A stretch of 64,000 nucleotides of DNA, from NCBI GenBank assembly GCA_037367355.1, contig CM074695.1, positions 3,224,001 to 3,288,000 of the forward strand, written 5' to 3'. Numbering within the stretch: the stretch's first letter is position 1; the number at the start of each line of letters is the position of its first letter. The notes beneath the pieces were generated by a model, which worked only from the letters and a program-made list of their open reading frames with translations, made no database searches and was not told the DNA's origin. Origin of the DNA: Neoscytalidium dimidiatum. Its lineage: Eukaryota > Ascomycota > Dothideomycetes > Botryosphaeriales > Botryosphaeriaceae. This document shows, piece by piece, positions 1 to 11,222 of this stretch. The position numbers and the translations under genes are program-made.

Positions 1-774
1 TGCGGGGAGTTGAGCCTCCGGTGCAACTGCAACATTCCATTCCTGTGCTTCGTTATGTAGAGGCTGACGTGGATAAGAATTTTGTACTAAGGAAATTTAA
101 CAGCCCAACAACCAGACATTTACAAGCAATTTGCTTTCCTTCTGAATCGCAACTTTCCTAGACGCTGCATGTCTGACAAGCGTAGGATTTTCAAAGATAG
201 AAAACACTGAGACGAGAAAATGGTGCTGTAGAGCAGGTACATTTTACGAGGGTGTTCAGCCAATCTGATCACGGATCGGCTCTTGAATTATTAACCCCGA
301 AGGCTTGACTATACGTAAATCGGCAGAGTATCTCGCATGTAATTCAACATCGAGCCACATGCGGTCCTACATCGATAGAACCGATGCTTCCCGAATGGCC
401 CCTCGTTAGAGATCTCGGGCTTTACGGTTCTAAAGGCTGACATCCGGACACTAGGCAACAAGGCTGACACTTAGCCGCAAAAGAATCTGAGCATGCGTAC
501 TTGGAATGCACTTTTTTACCCCATCAGAATGGTCATATGCATCCATTTATGCCGTCTATCACGTTAACAAGAAAATGGTATGAAGGAAAACAATCTCCAA
601 AGAGCCCAAAACCTACGCTTCTACAACCCACGCGCCGCTGCCATGCTCCACATGCCCCAAGAAGTCTAGACGCTGTTTCAGTCAGACTCTAAACCTTTTT
701 TTCTTTCAAATGCTTCTCTTAACTCATCATCGTCATCAATAAACCAAAAGAAACCTCACTTTAACCTCTAGTAT
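1..774. other. no gene recognised, left edge
   Basis: I see no coding frame with family resemblance here. A 63-codon open frame at 501-692 has no recognisable motif. The right end is probably the 3' UTR of the phosphoglycerate mutase gene, whose stop codon is at 775-777. Confidence 0.5.
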
Positions 775-2510
775 CTACGACTTGACAAGGAGACTGTGGC
801 CAGTCATCTCCTCGGGTTGAGGCAGACCCATGACGGCCAGGATGGTGGGAGCGACATCGCCGAGGACACCGTCGCTCTTCTTGAGGCTGAAGTTCTTGGG
901 CGCATTGGCCATGACGAAGGGGACCTTGTTGGTGGTGTGCGAGGTCTTGGGCTTGCCCTCCTCATTGAGCATCTCCTCGGCGTTACTAGAGCGTGGTTAG
1001 TAAAAATCCAGGCGAATGGTTGTAGAGATTATGGCTGACTCACCCGTGATCGGCAGTGATGAAGAGAGTGTAACCGCTCTTGACGCACTGCTCGTAGATC
1101 TTGCCAATAGCCTTGTCGGTCTCGGCGACACCCTTGATGGCGGCCTCGTAGACACCGGTGTGGCCAACCATGTCAGGCGGGGCAAAGTTGTTCATGATGA
1201 ACTCATACTTGCCCTCCTGGATGCGCTCGCAGACCTTCTCGGCAACAGCCATGGCGCTCATCTCGGGCTGAAGGTCATAGGTAGCAACCTTGGGCGAGGG
1301 AATCATGTCGCGGTGCTCGTTCTCGAACTGCTTCTCAACACCGCCGTTGAAGAAGAAGGTGACGTGTGCGTACTTCTCAGTCTCAGCAATATGGCTTTGG
1401 ACAACGCCCTGCTTGCCCAACCACTCTGCCAAAACGTTGCCCATCTTCTGAGGGGGGAAGGCAACAGGGAAGGTGTACTTGGGGTTGTACTGGGTCATGT
1501 TGGTGAGCGAGATGTTCTTGGGGTAAGGGAAGTCAGGCCTGGGGGAACGGTCGAAGTCGCCAAGCAGCTGAGTGATCTCGCGAACACGGTCGGAGCGGTA
1601 GTTGAAGAAGAAGACAGTGTCATCGTCTATTTGCGCGTCAGTCTTAGGCTGTGCTGCACCCATTTTTCCTGAATGACTCACCCTTGATTCTCCTCTCGTC
1701 ACCACCGACAATGATGGGTTTCAGGAACTCATCAGTCTCGCCTTGCTCGTATCTGGCCTTGACGGTGGCCAGCGGGTCGTCGCTCTTCTCGCCCTCGCCC
1801 AGAACAATGCCCTTCAGGGCAATCTCGATTCTGTCCCACCTCTTATCGCGGTCCATAGCGTAGTAACGACCGACGACGGTGGCGATCTCGCCCAGACCGA
1901 TTTCCTTTGTCTGCTTGATCAGGTTCTCGAGGTGGCCAGCGCCCGACTTGGGGTCGGTGTCACGGCCGTCGCCGAAGAAGTGGATGAAGACCTTGGGAAC
2001 GCCGACCTCCTTGGCCAGCTTGAGCAGAGCGAGCAGGTGGTTGATGTGGGAGTGGACACCGCCGTCAGAGACGAGACCGAGGAAGTGGAGGCGGCCATTG
2101 CCGTTCTTAGCCCTCTGGAAGGATTTCTGGATGTTCTCAACATCCTTGAGCTCGCCCTTCTTAATGGTCTGATCAATGCGCACGACGTCCTGCCAGACGA
2201 CGCGGCCAGCGCCGATGTTCAGGTGGCCGACCTCGCTGTTACCCATGAGACCCTCGGGCAGGCCGACGGCCAGCGACGAGGCCTCAATCTCGGTGTAGCC
2301 CTGGGTGATCTCGGAGCCCGGGCGCTTGAACTCGTCCATGACCGGGGTCTCGGCGGCCAGGATGGCATCACCCTCAGGCGGGGAGGTGGCGCTGGGGATT
2401 CCCCAGCCGTCGATGACGACTAGAATGAGGCTTCGTCAGCAGGGCCGGGCACTGTGATGTCCTGCAGGGGCACTCTTACTCAGAACGGCCTTTTGATCAA
2501 CCTGGACCAT
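775..2510 (-). CDS. gpmI: 2,3-bisphosphoglycerate-independent phosphoglycerate mutase
   Basis: This enzyme interconverts 3- and 2-phosphoglycerate in glycolysis and gluconeogenesis in the cytosol. It belongs to the alkaline-phosphatase-like, metal-dependent family that filamentous ascomycetes use instead of the cofactor-dependent type. I read four exons on the complement: 2480-2510, 1682-2419, 1044-1626 and 775-985, giving 520 residues, close to the usual family length. Visible motifs are the N-terminal metal-binding IVIDGWG (Asp14), the active-site MGNSEVGH with the catalytic Ser near residue 72, GDGRDTDP, and the C-terminal ITADHGN, which is split by the last intron. The start at 2510 is the only ATG that puts a short first exon in frame with IVIDGWG. 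All three introns are under 60 nt with GT...AG ends. It is transcribed divergently from MED9. The identification is firm; the 31-nt first exon is the least certain part. Confidence 0.95.
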
Positions 2511-3140
2511 TTTGTTGGGTGTTTGCGACGACGGATAGAGCTGCAGAAAACGAGAGGTGAGCGGGCAAGCTTCGCAGAGCTCGACGGAGGGCACGACGCA
2601 CGTATTTAGGGCGGGTAGACTCCAAAATAATAGGGGCGCGGTGTGGTGAGACGGGTGAGAGTCTTTCGATATCAGCGGACTGCGAGAGTTCTCTTTTCAC
2701 AGCCCACCCACCGTAGCGGGGCTGTTGCGGCCGATGATCGCCGGAAGGACCGACGTCAGTGGAACGCCGGGCGGCCGCACCCGAAGCAAAAGCGACTCAA
2801 CCAAACACCACCTCCGAGACAGCCTCATCCCTCCGTGCTTCCCTGCTGTCCCGCCATTCGCTCTTCCATTCGCTTCACGTTGCTTCTGCTCCACCGCGCC
2901 CTGACACACCTTGGCGTTCCACCGTCCGCTCCCTGCGTCCGCGTCCGCTTCTCGCCCCTCCGCCGGCGGCGGCTGTCCCGCTCTTCCCAGCACCGAAGCT
3001 CGACCCGATTTCGCTCTCTCCCATTGGACCATCCCGAGCTCAGCTCCGTCCACCTTCCACCCACGCGTCCACCCCACGCCTGAAGTACACCCACCCAATT
3101 GCCCTGCTCTCGACACATCCCACGCGTCACTCTCACCATC
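2511..3140. promoter_or_regulatory. divergent promoter region, phosphoglycerate mutase / MED9
   Basis: This 630-bp stretch separates the start codons of two divergently transcribed genes and so must hold both promoters and 5' UTRs. It is CT-rich on the plus strand towards MED9, which is common in fungal promoters. Open frames crossing it show no family resemblance. Confidence 0.5.
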
Positions 3141-3905
3141 ATGGCCGCGACCGGCACGCCCCGCCTATCCACCTATTCCACGCCCGCGACACCCGCCGCG
3201 CGCAGCCAATCCATGGCCCCAGGCGCGCAAACCGCGCTCCAAACCACCGCACCCACACCTGCCGCCGCCGCCGCCTCCGCCTCTGCCCAACAGCAACAAC
3301 AGCAACGACAGCAAGCGCCGCCGCTGCCCCCGCCCGCCGTCTTCGACATCCTCCCGCACCTGCACGCCCTCCTCAACCGCCTCCTGATCCAAAAGCCCAC
3401 CGACGCGTCCCACGCGCAGCAGCAGCACCAAGGCGAGGACGGCAGCAAACCGCACGGCGACAGCAACAGCAGCAATGCCTCCGCCGCCGCCAAGGGGGTG
3501 GGTGGAAGTGGTGGTGGTGGTGGTGGTGGTGGCGGCGGCACAGGCGCAGCGGCGGCAGCGTCGGCGACGGCAACGACAGCTCTGCCGAGCGACCCGGACG
3601 CGCAGCCGCTCGAGATCCACCAGCTGACGGCGGCGTCGAGCGCGCTGAAGGTGCGGCTGCAGAAGGCGCGGCAGGCGGTCGCGCGGCTGGGCGACGTCGA
3701 CCGCACCGTCGACGAGCAGCGCGAGGAGATGGCCGAGCTGGAGGAGCGCGTGCGCAAGCTGCGCGCCGTGCTGCAGGACATGGGCGTCGCGACTGCGGCT
3801 GCGGGGGAGGCGAAGGGGTTGGTTACTGTTGGTGGCAATGGCAGTGGTGGTGGTGGTGGGGATGGAGGGAATGATTTGGTGTTGAGGGTCCCCCGGCCGG
3901 TTTGA
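3141..3905 (+). CDS. med9: Mediator complex subunit 9 (MED9/Cse2 family)
   Basis: Single-exon gene of 254 residues. MED9 is a middle-module subunit of the nuclear Mediator complex that links activators to RNA polymerase II. Two conserved blocks are visible: a short N-terminal helix (VFDILPHLHALLNRLL, about residues 68-83) and a C-terminal coiled coil starting at LEIHQLTAASSALKVRLQKA and running through ELEERVRKLRAVLQDM (about residues 155-214). Low-complexity sequence separates them: a Gln run, an Ala-rich run and about ten consecutive Gly encoded by GGT/GGC repeats near 3510. The frame is open upstream of 3141, but the ATG there fits best because the extra N-terminal codons have no conserved character. 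The family call rests on the paired helices and their spacing. The Gly and Gln tracts are probably length-variable between strains. Confidence 0.85.
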   Translation: MAATGTPRLSTYSTPATPAARSQSMAPGAQTALQTTAPTPAAAAASASAQQQQQQRQQAPPLPPPAVFDILPHLHALLNRLLIQKPTDASHAQQQHQGEDGSKPHGDSNSSNASAAAKGVGGSGGGGGGGGGGTGAAAAASATATTALPSDPDAQPLEIHQLTAASSALKVRLQKARQAVARLGDVDRTVDEQREEMAELEERVRKLRAVLQDMGVATAAAGEAKGLVTVGGNGSGGGGGDGGNDLVLRVPRPV

Positions 3906-4948
3906 GGGGAAGTGGGCGATGGTTATAGATGTTCACGATGGCACGACTTTGATGACTGAGAATCTAGGCTATGGAGTGGTGAGTTTTGGGTTTCCGCTTA
4001 TTGGATCTCGCGTCCAAACGGAGGAGAGGACTAAACCTGTGTGCAGCCGGTAGTAACAACATGGCGCTTCAGTCCCCGCCTGAAGCACGCAAATGCGCAA
4101 TCATGAAGCTAGCCTCAAAGCAGACCTGGCGGAAGGCCCACCAAAGCGAAACTCCCGAGGAGCCGGCAAATGCATTGGCGGGCAGCATTGAAGGTAAATG
4201 CAACTCAACCGGATCAGCTTTGGCGTTGCCCACCACGCTTGGCTCCGATCTTCGGACGGCGCGCGGCGGAGCGTTGGGCATTGAGATGGGATCGCGACGC
4301 GTCAAGCTCGCCTACGCCCGCCCCAACGACTTATAGAAAAGAGTACCAAGAATAATTGGGCAAAGAATGGCTGAGGAATTGCCACAGGGATGTGAACATC
4401 GAAGTGAATGCTCTCATGCTCGAAGTCAGTGCCATCCATGTAGAGCCGTTGAGAAAATAAAAAAGATCAGAGGATCATAAGACATTGAGAAGAAAATTGG
4501 ACCCTTGACGACTTGACGTGACATCTGGAGACGAGAAACATGATCCAGGAAGTAATTTAAATAATGTGGCAACACCGGACGGAAATTCGGTTGTGTGCTA
4601 ATCGCTGTATCTGGGATTGACCAATGAACGTGCTGGCAGGGTTGGAAGACAAGCATCATGTGCGTCGGTATGCCTTCTCATTATCCAACCCAATTCAAAT
4701 ATCGTCTCACAAACAAGTTCGGAAATTATTCATATCAGGATAGAAGATGCCATTGATATCCATGTTCTATTTACAACCCATTTTTTCCGGCTTTGCAAGC
4801 TTCTATTCAAATCCATGGAAATTATCGTGACCTCATGGCGGAAAAAACGAGGAGGTAAGTGGGAATGAGAAAGGAAAAAATTAAACATCCAAAGTGAACC
4901 CAAACTCCGCCGATGATCCGCTTTTCACATTAAAAAGAAGCAAGAAAC
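3906..4948. other. convergent intergenic region, no gene recognised
   Basis: About 1 kb between the 3' ends of MED9 and pyruvate decarboxylase. It should hold both 3' UTRs. Short open frames on both strands lack recognisable motifs. Confidence 0.5.
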
Positions 4949-6820
4949 CTAAGCACCCTCGAGGTTGCGCTTGGCAGCAGCCTCGGCGGTCTGCATCAGC
5001 GCCGCAGGAGCGTCATCACGAGGCATGTAGAGCTCAACAAAGCGGAGCTTCTTGCTCGTGTTGAAGTCCTCGTTAGCGAACAGCTGGTTGAGTTCCTCCC
5101 TGGTCTTGACCTGGTAAGTGGCGAACTGCTCGGGCTTACCACCGAAGGCAGCAGGCAGGTCCTTGTAATTCCAGTTCTGGATGTCGTTGTAAACAGCGTC
5201 CCAACCGTGAATGCAACGTTCAATTGTGTAGCCGTCGTTGCAGATGACGAAGATGATGGGGTTGAGGTTCTTGCGGATCATGGTGCTGACTTCCTGAGCG
5301 GTCAGCTGGAAGGAACCATCACCAGTGAAGAGGATGGTGCGTTCGCGACCAAGCTCCTTAGCGGCAAGGGCAGCACCCTGCAGACAGCCGGTTGCGTAGC
5401 CGATGGAGCCCCAGAGCACCTGAGAGATGGCAGTAACACCCTTGGGGAAGCGAGTTTCCCAGATACCGAAGTTGGCAGTACCGGTCTCCGTGATGACGAT
5501 ATCGTTCTCACGCAGCCACTGGCCAACACGAGGCCAGAGCCAAGCCTGAGTAATAGTCGGGTCGGAGCTCTCGGCCACCTTCGCGGGAACAGTGTTGTTG
5601 GGGATAGGACCGCTCTCGATGTTGAGCTTGCCCATTCTCTCGGTGACCTTCCTCAGAACACCGTTCATGCGAACACCAGGGTATTCCGAGTACCTGACGG
5701 TAACACCGTAACTGTGGAAGTCAATTGTGTTGAGCTGGGAAGTCCGGTAGGTGAAGCCGGTGGTGTTGAAGTCGGACTTGACAGCACCAATGCTGAGAAT
5801 GAGATCGGCAGACTCGACACGCTCCTGGACACCGGCGTTGGAGCCGTCACCAGCGTACACACCACCGTAGTTGGGCAGGGTCTCGTCAACAGCGCTCTTG
5901 CCCATGGGAGCAACAAAAGTAGGGATACCAGACTTCCTGACCAGCGCGTCGGTCTCCTCTAGTGCCCTGTGCCTGATGGCGCAAGCATCAACGAGGATGA
6001 CGGGGTTCTTTGCTGCGTGAAGGTACTTGAGGACGACATCGACGACATAGTCTTCCTTCTCCTGGGGGTTGGGGGAGAACTGGAGGTTCAACGGAGTCTT
6101 CAACCTCTCACCCTCGATCTTCTTCTGGACAATATCGGAGGGCAGAGCGATGTAGACGGGACGGGAGAGAATGTAGCACTTCTTGATGGCGTCATCGATG
6201 AGGGTAGCAGCCTCGTGGGGGTCATTGAGCATCGACACAGCGCAAGAGACCTTGCGGCTCATGTCGGCGAACGTGTTGAAGTCGCCATTGCCCAGGGTGT
6301 GGTGGAGCAGGAGGTTGTTCTTTTGCGCAGAAGTGGTGGGGTAGCCGACGATGTGGACAATGGGGACGTATTCCGAGTAGGCGCCAGCGATGGCATTGAT
6401 GGCCGAGAGCTCACCGACGCCAAAGGTGGTGATGATGGCAGAGATGCCCTTGATTCTGGCGTAGCCATCGGAAGCGTAGCCTGCAGGACGTGGTCAGTGG
6501 CGGGGTTCCGAAGAAGCCGAGCGGGGCAGCTTTTCACGTACCAGCATTGAGCTCGTTGACGTTGCCAACCCAGTCGAGGCCGCACTTGGGCAGGTAGTCG
6601 AGGGCAACCAGGTTGTAGTCACCGGGCAGGCCGTGGACTGAACGGACGCCGACCTGGTGCAGACGGCGGAAGAGATACTGGTGTGGCTGGTGAGCTTTGG
6701 TGGGGAGCTTGGGGCAGGGAGAGGACCAACCTCAGCCACGTCTACGGGCTGCTTGAGCTCCCGGGTGCGGATGTCCGGGGTGCTCACGCCGGAAGGCAGA
6801 GGAGTGGTGGCGCCGCTCAT
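4949..6820 (-). CDS. pdcA: pyruvate decarboxylase
   Basis: This thiamine-diphosphate enzyme converts pyruvate to acetaldehyde and CO2, the first step of alcoholic fermentation, in the cytosol. Three exons on the complement (6731-6820, 6542-6677, 4949-6480) encode 585 residues. The N-terminal domain has [16 protein letters not shown], carrying the cofactor-activating Glu and split by intron 2, and the paired catalytic histidines in [12 protein letters not shown] (residues 135-136). The C-terminal domain has the ThDP/Mg signature running from GDGS (residues 462-465) to the Asn at 490. Compared with yeast PDC there is an N-terminal extension of roughly 20-30 residues rich in Ser, Thr and Pro, encoded by exon 1. 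Indole-pyruvate decarboxylases are related, but the overall pattern fits fungal pyruvate decarboxylase. The gene converges on MED9. Confidence 0.96.
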
Positions 6821-7653
6821 GGTGATGGCGATGGCAATTGATGGTAGATGCAGAGGTGGGAAGTGGTTGTTTGGTGGTGGGCTGCAGCAGAGGCGCGGCG
6901 GGTGCAGCCTTTTGTACGGGCAGGTGGCCGGGGTTGGCCATGACGAAATGGTCGGGCGTGCGTGAATGTTCAACAGATTGGCGGGCAGGAACGGGCGGCG
7001 TCACTCGACATGGCATGAGCTGGGCCAGCTTGACACGACGCACTGCTATTCCTGCGCGCGCCGCCACGCAGCGGCTTCCGCAAGAGTCGTGGCGGTGGGT
7101 CGCAGATAGGCCGTAGCTCTGGGCTGGAAGTAAAAGCTGGCCGGCATCGGCTGATCTGGCGCGAGCTGCCGTGCTAGACGCTTCGGGCCCTGTCGGGACA
7201 TCTCGCGATGCCGCTCCCGTAGGGCTGAACGCTCTCCTTAATCGGGCCACCGAAGAGCCATCTCACCACCTGCTGTCTCAAATTTTCTGCGCTGAGCGGG
7301 ACCCTGAAAATATCCCTCAGCCATGTGTGGTTCGCGTCTCACGCGCAGCCACTCCCGCTTGCCGACCGCGAGATAACGTCGATAAGCAGCCTCGCTCTCG
7401 CCGGAAGGGCGCGTGCCGTGGCAGCCTCGCCTATTGCACAGTACAGTCGCGCTCCGGCCCTTTGTCAGCCGTCGCGTCGCTGACTAGCTAGCGTAGCTCT
7501 GCAATTGACGCCTGCCAGCCAAGCCGCCGAATCTTGACGTCAACAATGCAACGGCCGCCGCCACGCTGAAGCTCTGCCCATGTACTGTGTAGAACATGGC
7601 CGCATCTCGAACTGCACTCATTCCGAATTGTTCTCGAGAACATTGACTCCACC
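6821..7653. other. divergent intergenic region, no gene recognised
   Basis: These 833 bp lie between the start codons of pyruvate decarboxylase (-) and the small Cys-rich protein (+) and presumably hold both promoters. Open frames here are GC-rich and without family features. Confidence 0.45.
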
Positions 7654-8115
7654 ATGCCAGCCCAGACACCAGCTGCTCCGAGCTCCCACAGCAAACCGTG
7701 CTCGCACTGCGGCGCGTTCCGGGACGTCCTGGTCCGCTGCCAGATCGACGAAAGCCGCGTCTGGGTCTTCATCTGTCCCGGCAAGTGCTGGCGCGAGCTG
7801 AGCGGCGGCCAGATTGATGGCGACGGCCAACATCCGCACTATCGTTATGGCGGCATGTGGAAGAACAAGCACGACGCAGTCAGCGCCAAGAAAAAGAAGA
7901 GTCCCCGAAATAATCAGCAAATACAAGAGTGGCGCCGTAGTCACGGCACCGAAGGCCAAGAAAATGATCAGCACAAGAAGTATACGCGCAATGACCGTGT
8001 TTTATGGAACGGGAAAGTTTGGGCATGCAGAAAGACCCATCTTGCTCGGGACACCAACACTCCTGACCGCGACGTTGGCCACTGGAGAGAGAAGGGATCG
8101 GCCAGCGCCGATTAG
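7654..8115 (+). CDS. small uncharacterised protein with Cys pairs and a CBM5/12-like C-terminus
   Basis: Single-exon frame of 153 residues that I do not recognise as a named family. The N-terminal half has a CxxC...CPGKC pattern (Cys16, Cys19, Cys41, Cys45), which looks like a zinc ribbon. A block with HPHYRYGGMWKNKH follows (about residues 60-73) and then a basic Lys-rich linker. The last 45 residues (YTRNDRVLWNGKVWACRKTH then TP...W) match the spacing of the chitin-binding CBM5/12 fold: Y-x-x-x-D-x-V-x-W/Y-x-G-K-x-W/Y-x-C...H...P...W. There is no signal peptide, so a secreted chitin-binding role is unlikely and the resemblance may be structural only. The ordered motifs and clean frame suggest a real gene. 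The molecular role is unknown. Confidence 0.7.
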   Translation: MPAQTPAAPSSHSKPCSHCGAFRDVLVRCQIDESRVWVFICPGKCWRELSGGQIDGDGQHPHYRYGGMWKNKHDAVSAKKKKSPRNNQQIQEWRRSHGTEGQENDQHKKYTRNDRVLWNGKVWACRKTHLARDTNTPDRDVGHWREKGSASAD

Positions 8116-9640
8116 GGAGGAGCGAATATCTGGACCTTTGAGCCGTCTTCAAGGAGCTGTTCGCAAGCTGGCGATTGATCGACAGAACGTTCAACTCTGT
8201 CGCCTCCGAGGTCCTCCGAGTTTCGAGGTCTTCGGGCCGCTGTATCAATCCACGGCCGTGTTGCCTTTCTTGTAACTTTTCTATGCCATCAGCCGCTTGT
8301 AACCGAATTATCTTACCTGATATGTGTTTCGGGTGCAAGTGGATGCCTGCATCCGCGCCACAACGGGCCGAACGGTGACGAGACGGGATCTGCTGCGAGA
8401 ACGGAGCCACATGCCGGAAGCGGCTCTCTCGTTGGGTCTAAACAAGCTTCAGCGTTGGCTGTTCGGGTATCTTGGCGATCTTCCTGATCTTCGACCCTTG
8501 TCCCGGTGTCGGCAGACCATGTGATGGCAATCTACACAAGCGGGAGGAACGTATCTCCGAATACTGCTTGTCACTGCTTTCTCGCATGGTTGTCACATGT
8601 TCTCTATGCATAGCGAGTGCCTGTATCGCGTACGTAGGAAGATTTTTTATTTGTTTCAAGGCCACTGCTCCAATACATAGTATACGTATGCACCTATCCA
8701 GCCCTCAGAACCTTCCACATCATCGAGTACATCCATCGCAGTCCGACTTGGTATACTTGTTCCAGTCGCGCTCATCACAATGATAATTTACCAGAAATGC
8801 CAATGGGAGTTGTCTGCGCTGAAGCGTGAGCTGGGATCTCCTGATCATCACGAGACTCGTGGACGGATACGTTCATACCGCCGATTGTGTTTTTCTTTTG
8901 CAAGTGTAATCACGTTACACGAGGACAGGAATCATATGTCTCTCACGATTGGTCCACTTGCACATTTCATCAGCGGGCTGGCCTGTAATACGAAGGGAGT
9001 GATAGCTTCACTTCAGAATCAGTGTAACGATACAACAACACTGTTACGTGAAAGTTGCTCGAAGTAATCACCGCATTACGCAAATTATGTATGTTTTGCC
9101 AGATAACCATCTCCGTCTTCCCTCAAACGATAATAAGCGCATGTGTGGCGTTGGGGATGGTCTTGTTAAGATTAATACGTAAATTACGACTGTGACAAAA
9201 AAAATACTCGCATTGTGCCGGTCTTGATGCTTTGGATAGAGGCATTATTAAGGTCTTATGGCAATATAACGAGGACATTTACAACCTAATCTAACGGGGA
9301 GGTCATGGCACGGGCAGTTGAAGCAGTCGTTGGGATGCACATGCCACTAGTTTTCAAAGTCTTATATCCTGACAATGTTTTTATCTGAAAATACGTGCCA
9401 TTGCTTGGTGCTGTAAACTTTGGCCTTGGTCTTGTATTGAACCCTACTGCCTGGCAAATTGCAGTATGTAGGTAGTCGTATTATTTGACTGTCCCTGCAA
9501 TTCAGGAAGGAAATAGAGAAAGAAACGAAACATCATAGTGTACCGAACGACGAAGTCGATATCAAAAGCAACTTATTTCCTTGTGCATACTGATTCATCA
9601 ATCTTAGAAAGGAACAACGTTTTCCGACGCAGACTGTAAC
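8116..9640. other. intergenic region, no gene recognised
   Basis: About 1.5 kb, with a right half that looks AT-rich. It should hold the 3' ends of the two flanking genes. Several open frames of 60-180 codons exist on both strands but overlap one another and have no conserved motif. Confidence 0.45.
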
Positions 9641-10638
9641 TCATGGAAGCCCGACCCTAAACTCCGTATCGTTCAAGCCCGTAGCCTGCGAGCTAGTGTC
9701 ATGCACGGTAGCTCTTCGCATGTCCCTCGCATACTTACCCTCATAATCACCTGGAGTAGCTCTGTGCATCACACTAGTATTATCCCATATGACCAAGTCA
9801 CCATCATTCTCCCATTCAACTCTCAACACATACTTCGGCTGACAAGCATGCTGGTACAGTTCCTTGACCAACTTGTCTGAATCTTCCTTCTCCAGCCCCT
9901 CCACATGATGCAGATGGCTTGCAATATACAGATTCCACCGCCCACTAGGCTCATGCTTCTGGACCAACCTGTGTCTGCTCATCGGATAGTCCTCCGGATT
10001 CACACCTCCCATGAAGTCTGGCACAGCCATCTTTCGGCTGTGTATTAGCGAATGACAAGCAACGTAGTCCTTCCTGATCAACTCCTCCTTCAACTGCTCT
10101 GGCAAATCCTCAAATGCGGCGCGTGTATCGGCGAACTCGGTGGCGCCACCTGTGCCTGGAGGTGGCAATTGGGCTGCACGCAGCAGCGAGTACCCGGCGC
10201 GGCGAGAATTGAAGCTAGAGTCGACGTGGAACCATTCGTTTCCCTTATTTGCTGCCCAGCGATGCGACGTCAGAGGTGCAACACTTCCATCCTCCGTTAA
10301 GTTCGAGACGTCAAATAGTTTCACTGTGGACAGACGGTGCTTCTTCCCTTTAGCAGAGTAGGGTTCAACGTCGTCGAGAGGCCCGAATAGTTCAGCGAAG
10401 TTTACATGGCCAGCGTCATCGAGCTTGGTCCTGCGCAGGATGAGGACACCATACTAGAAACTGTGAATTAGCTCCAGGACCTAATGGCTCTTGCGTGGTC
10501 GAGTACTTTGTTGATTGCGGCGCGAATCTCGGGAAAGACCTCCTGGATGGCCTCTGTATGGGAGAAATCAACACCTCGAACTTCAGCACCAAAGGTGGGA
10601 TGAAGCTCAATGATGTCGAGCTGCTCTTTGTGGGGCAT
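9641..10638 (-). CDS. TauD/TfdA-family 2-oxoglutarate-dependent dioxygenase
   Basis: Two exons on the complement (10507-10638 and 9641-10453) encode 314 residues. The family uses Fe(II) and 2-oxoglutarate to hydroxylate small molecules such as taurine, alkyl sulfonates or 2,4-D-like aryloxy acids. The facial triad is visible: His120 and Asp122 in WFHVDSSF, and His274 in WDNTSVMHRATP. The co-substrate-binding Arg follows in YARDMRRATV (about residues 290-291). The N-terminus (LDIIELHPTFGAEVRGVDFS) is the standard start of this family, which supports the ATG at 10638. The intron is 53 nt with GT...AG ends. The motif WDN(T)SVMHRATP is closer to the TfdA-like branch than to taurine dioxygenase, but the substrate cannot be read from sequence. 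No neighbouring catabolic gene or transporter helps. Confidence 0.9.
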
Positions 10639-11222
10639 TTTAAGCTGAGATGTATTGGAGAGGACTGCGAATCTGATATGGACAACCAAGCTATCGAAGG
10701 TAATATATATATATATGCACCGGCACAAATCTCAAAAGCCGATTACGGGCAACTTCTCCCCTCATCACGTATCCATTGATAGAAATGCCCGCACCTGTTA
10801 GCTGATATGGAAATAGCTCAGATGCCGAGAGACCACAGTCTAAAGGTGGGGAAGCTTACCCGGCAGAAACTTAGCTCAATGCAACGACGTCATTGGCTAG
10901 CGGCTTTAGCGGGGGTAAGCTCGCCACTACGATTCACTCACAATTATTTCCAGTGGCTTCATCCCAGAGCAACTCTCTCCGTCATCGCAGCCTCCCCGAC
11001 CTCTCAAGACCCTCTACCCCGCAACTCGACCGGCACCGGACGTCTGACTGCACATCTCACGCTGCACATCCCCAAAAGCCGACCTCGAACACGCACCTCC
11101 ACCCACTCGATCTCAAACGCCGAACACCGCGCTCCGCACGAACGAACCTCGCTCCTCGGCCCCTCACCCACACACGGTCCGTTCGACCCCCACGCGGCGG
11201 ACCGCCGTCCCTCTCGCACACC
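10639..11222. other. divergent intergenic region
   Basis: Promoter and 5' UTR space between the dioxygenase (-) and the WLM protease (+). The frame of the WLM gene stays open upstream to 10893, but that extension is Pro/Ser/His-rich and unlike the family N-terminus. A short (TA)n run lies near 10702-10716. Confidence 0.45.

Noticed and set aside
1016..1672. Long open frames antisense to phosphoglycerate mutase (also 1743-2423)
   Set aside because: Mirror frames of well-supported coding exons, with Leu/Val/Gly/Asp-rich composition and no motif.
10893..11222. N-terminal extension of the WLM protease frame
   Set aside because: Rich in Pro, Ser and His, unlike family N-termini, whereas the ATG at 11223 starts directly at the conserved region.
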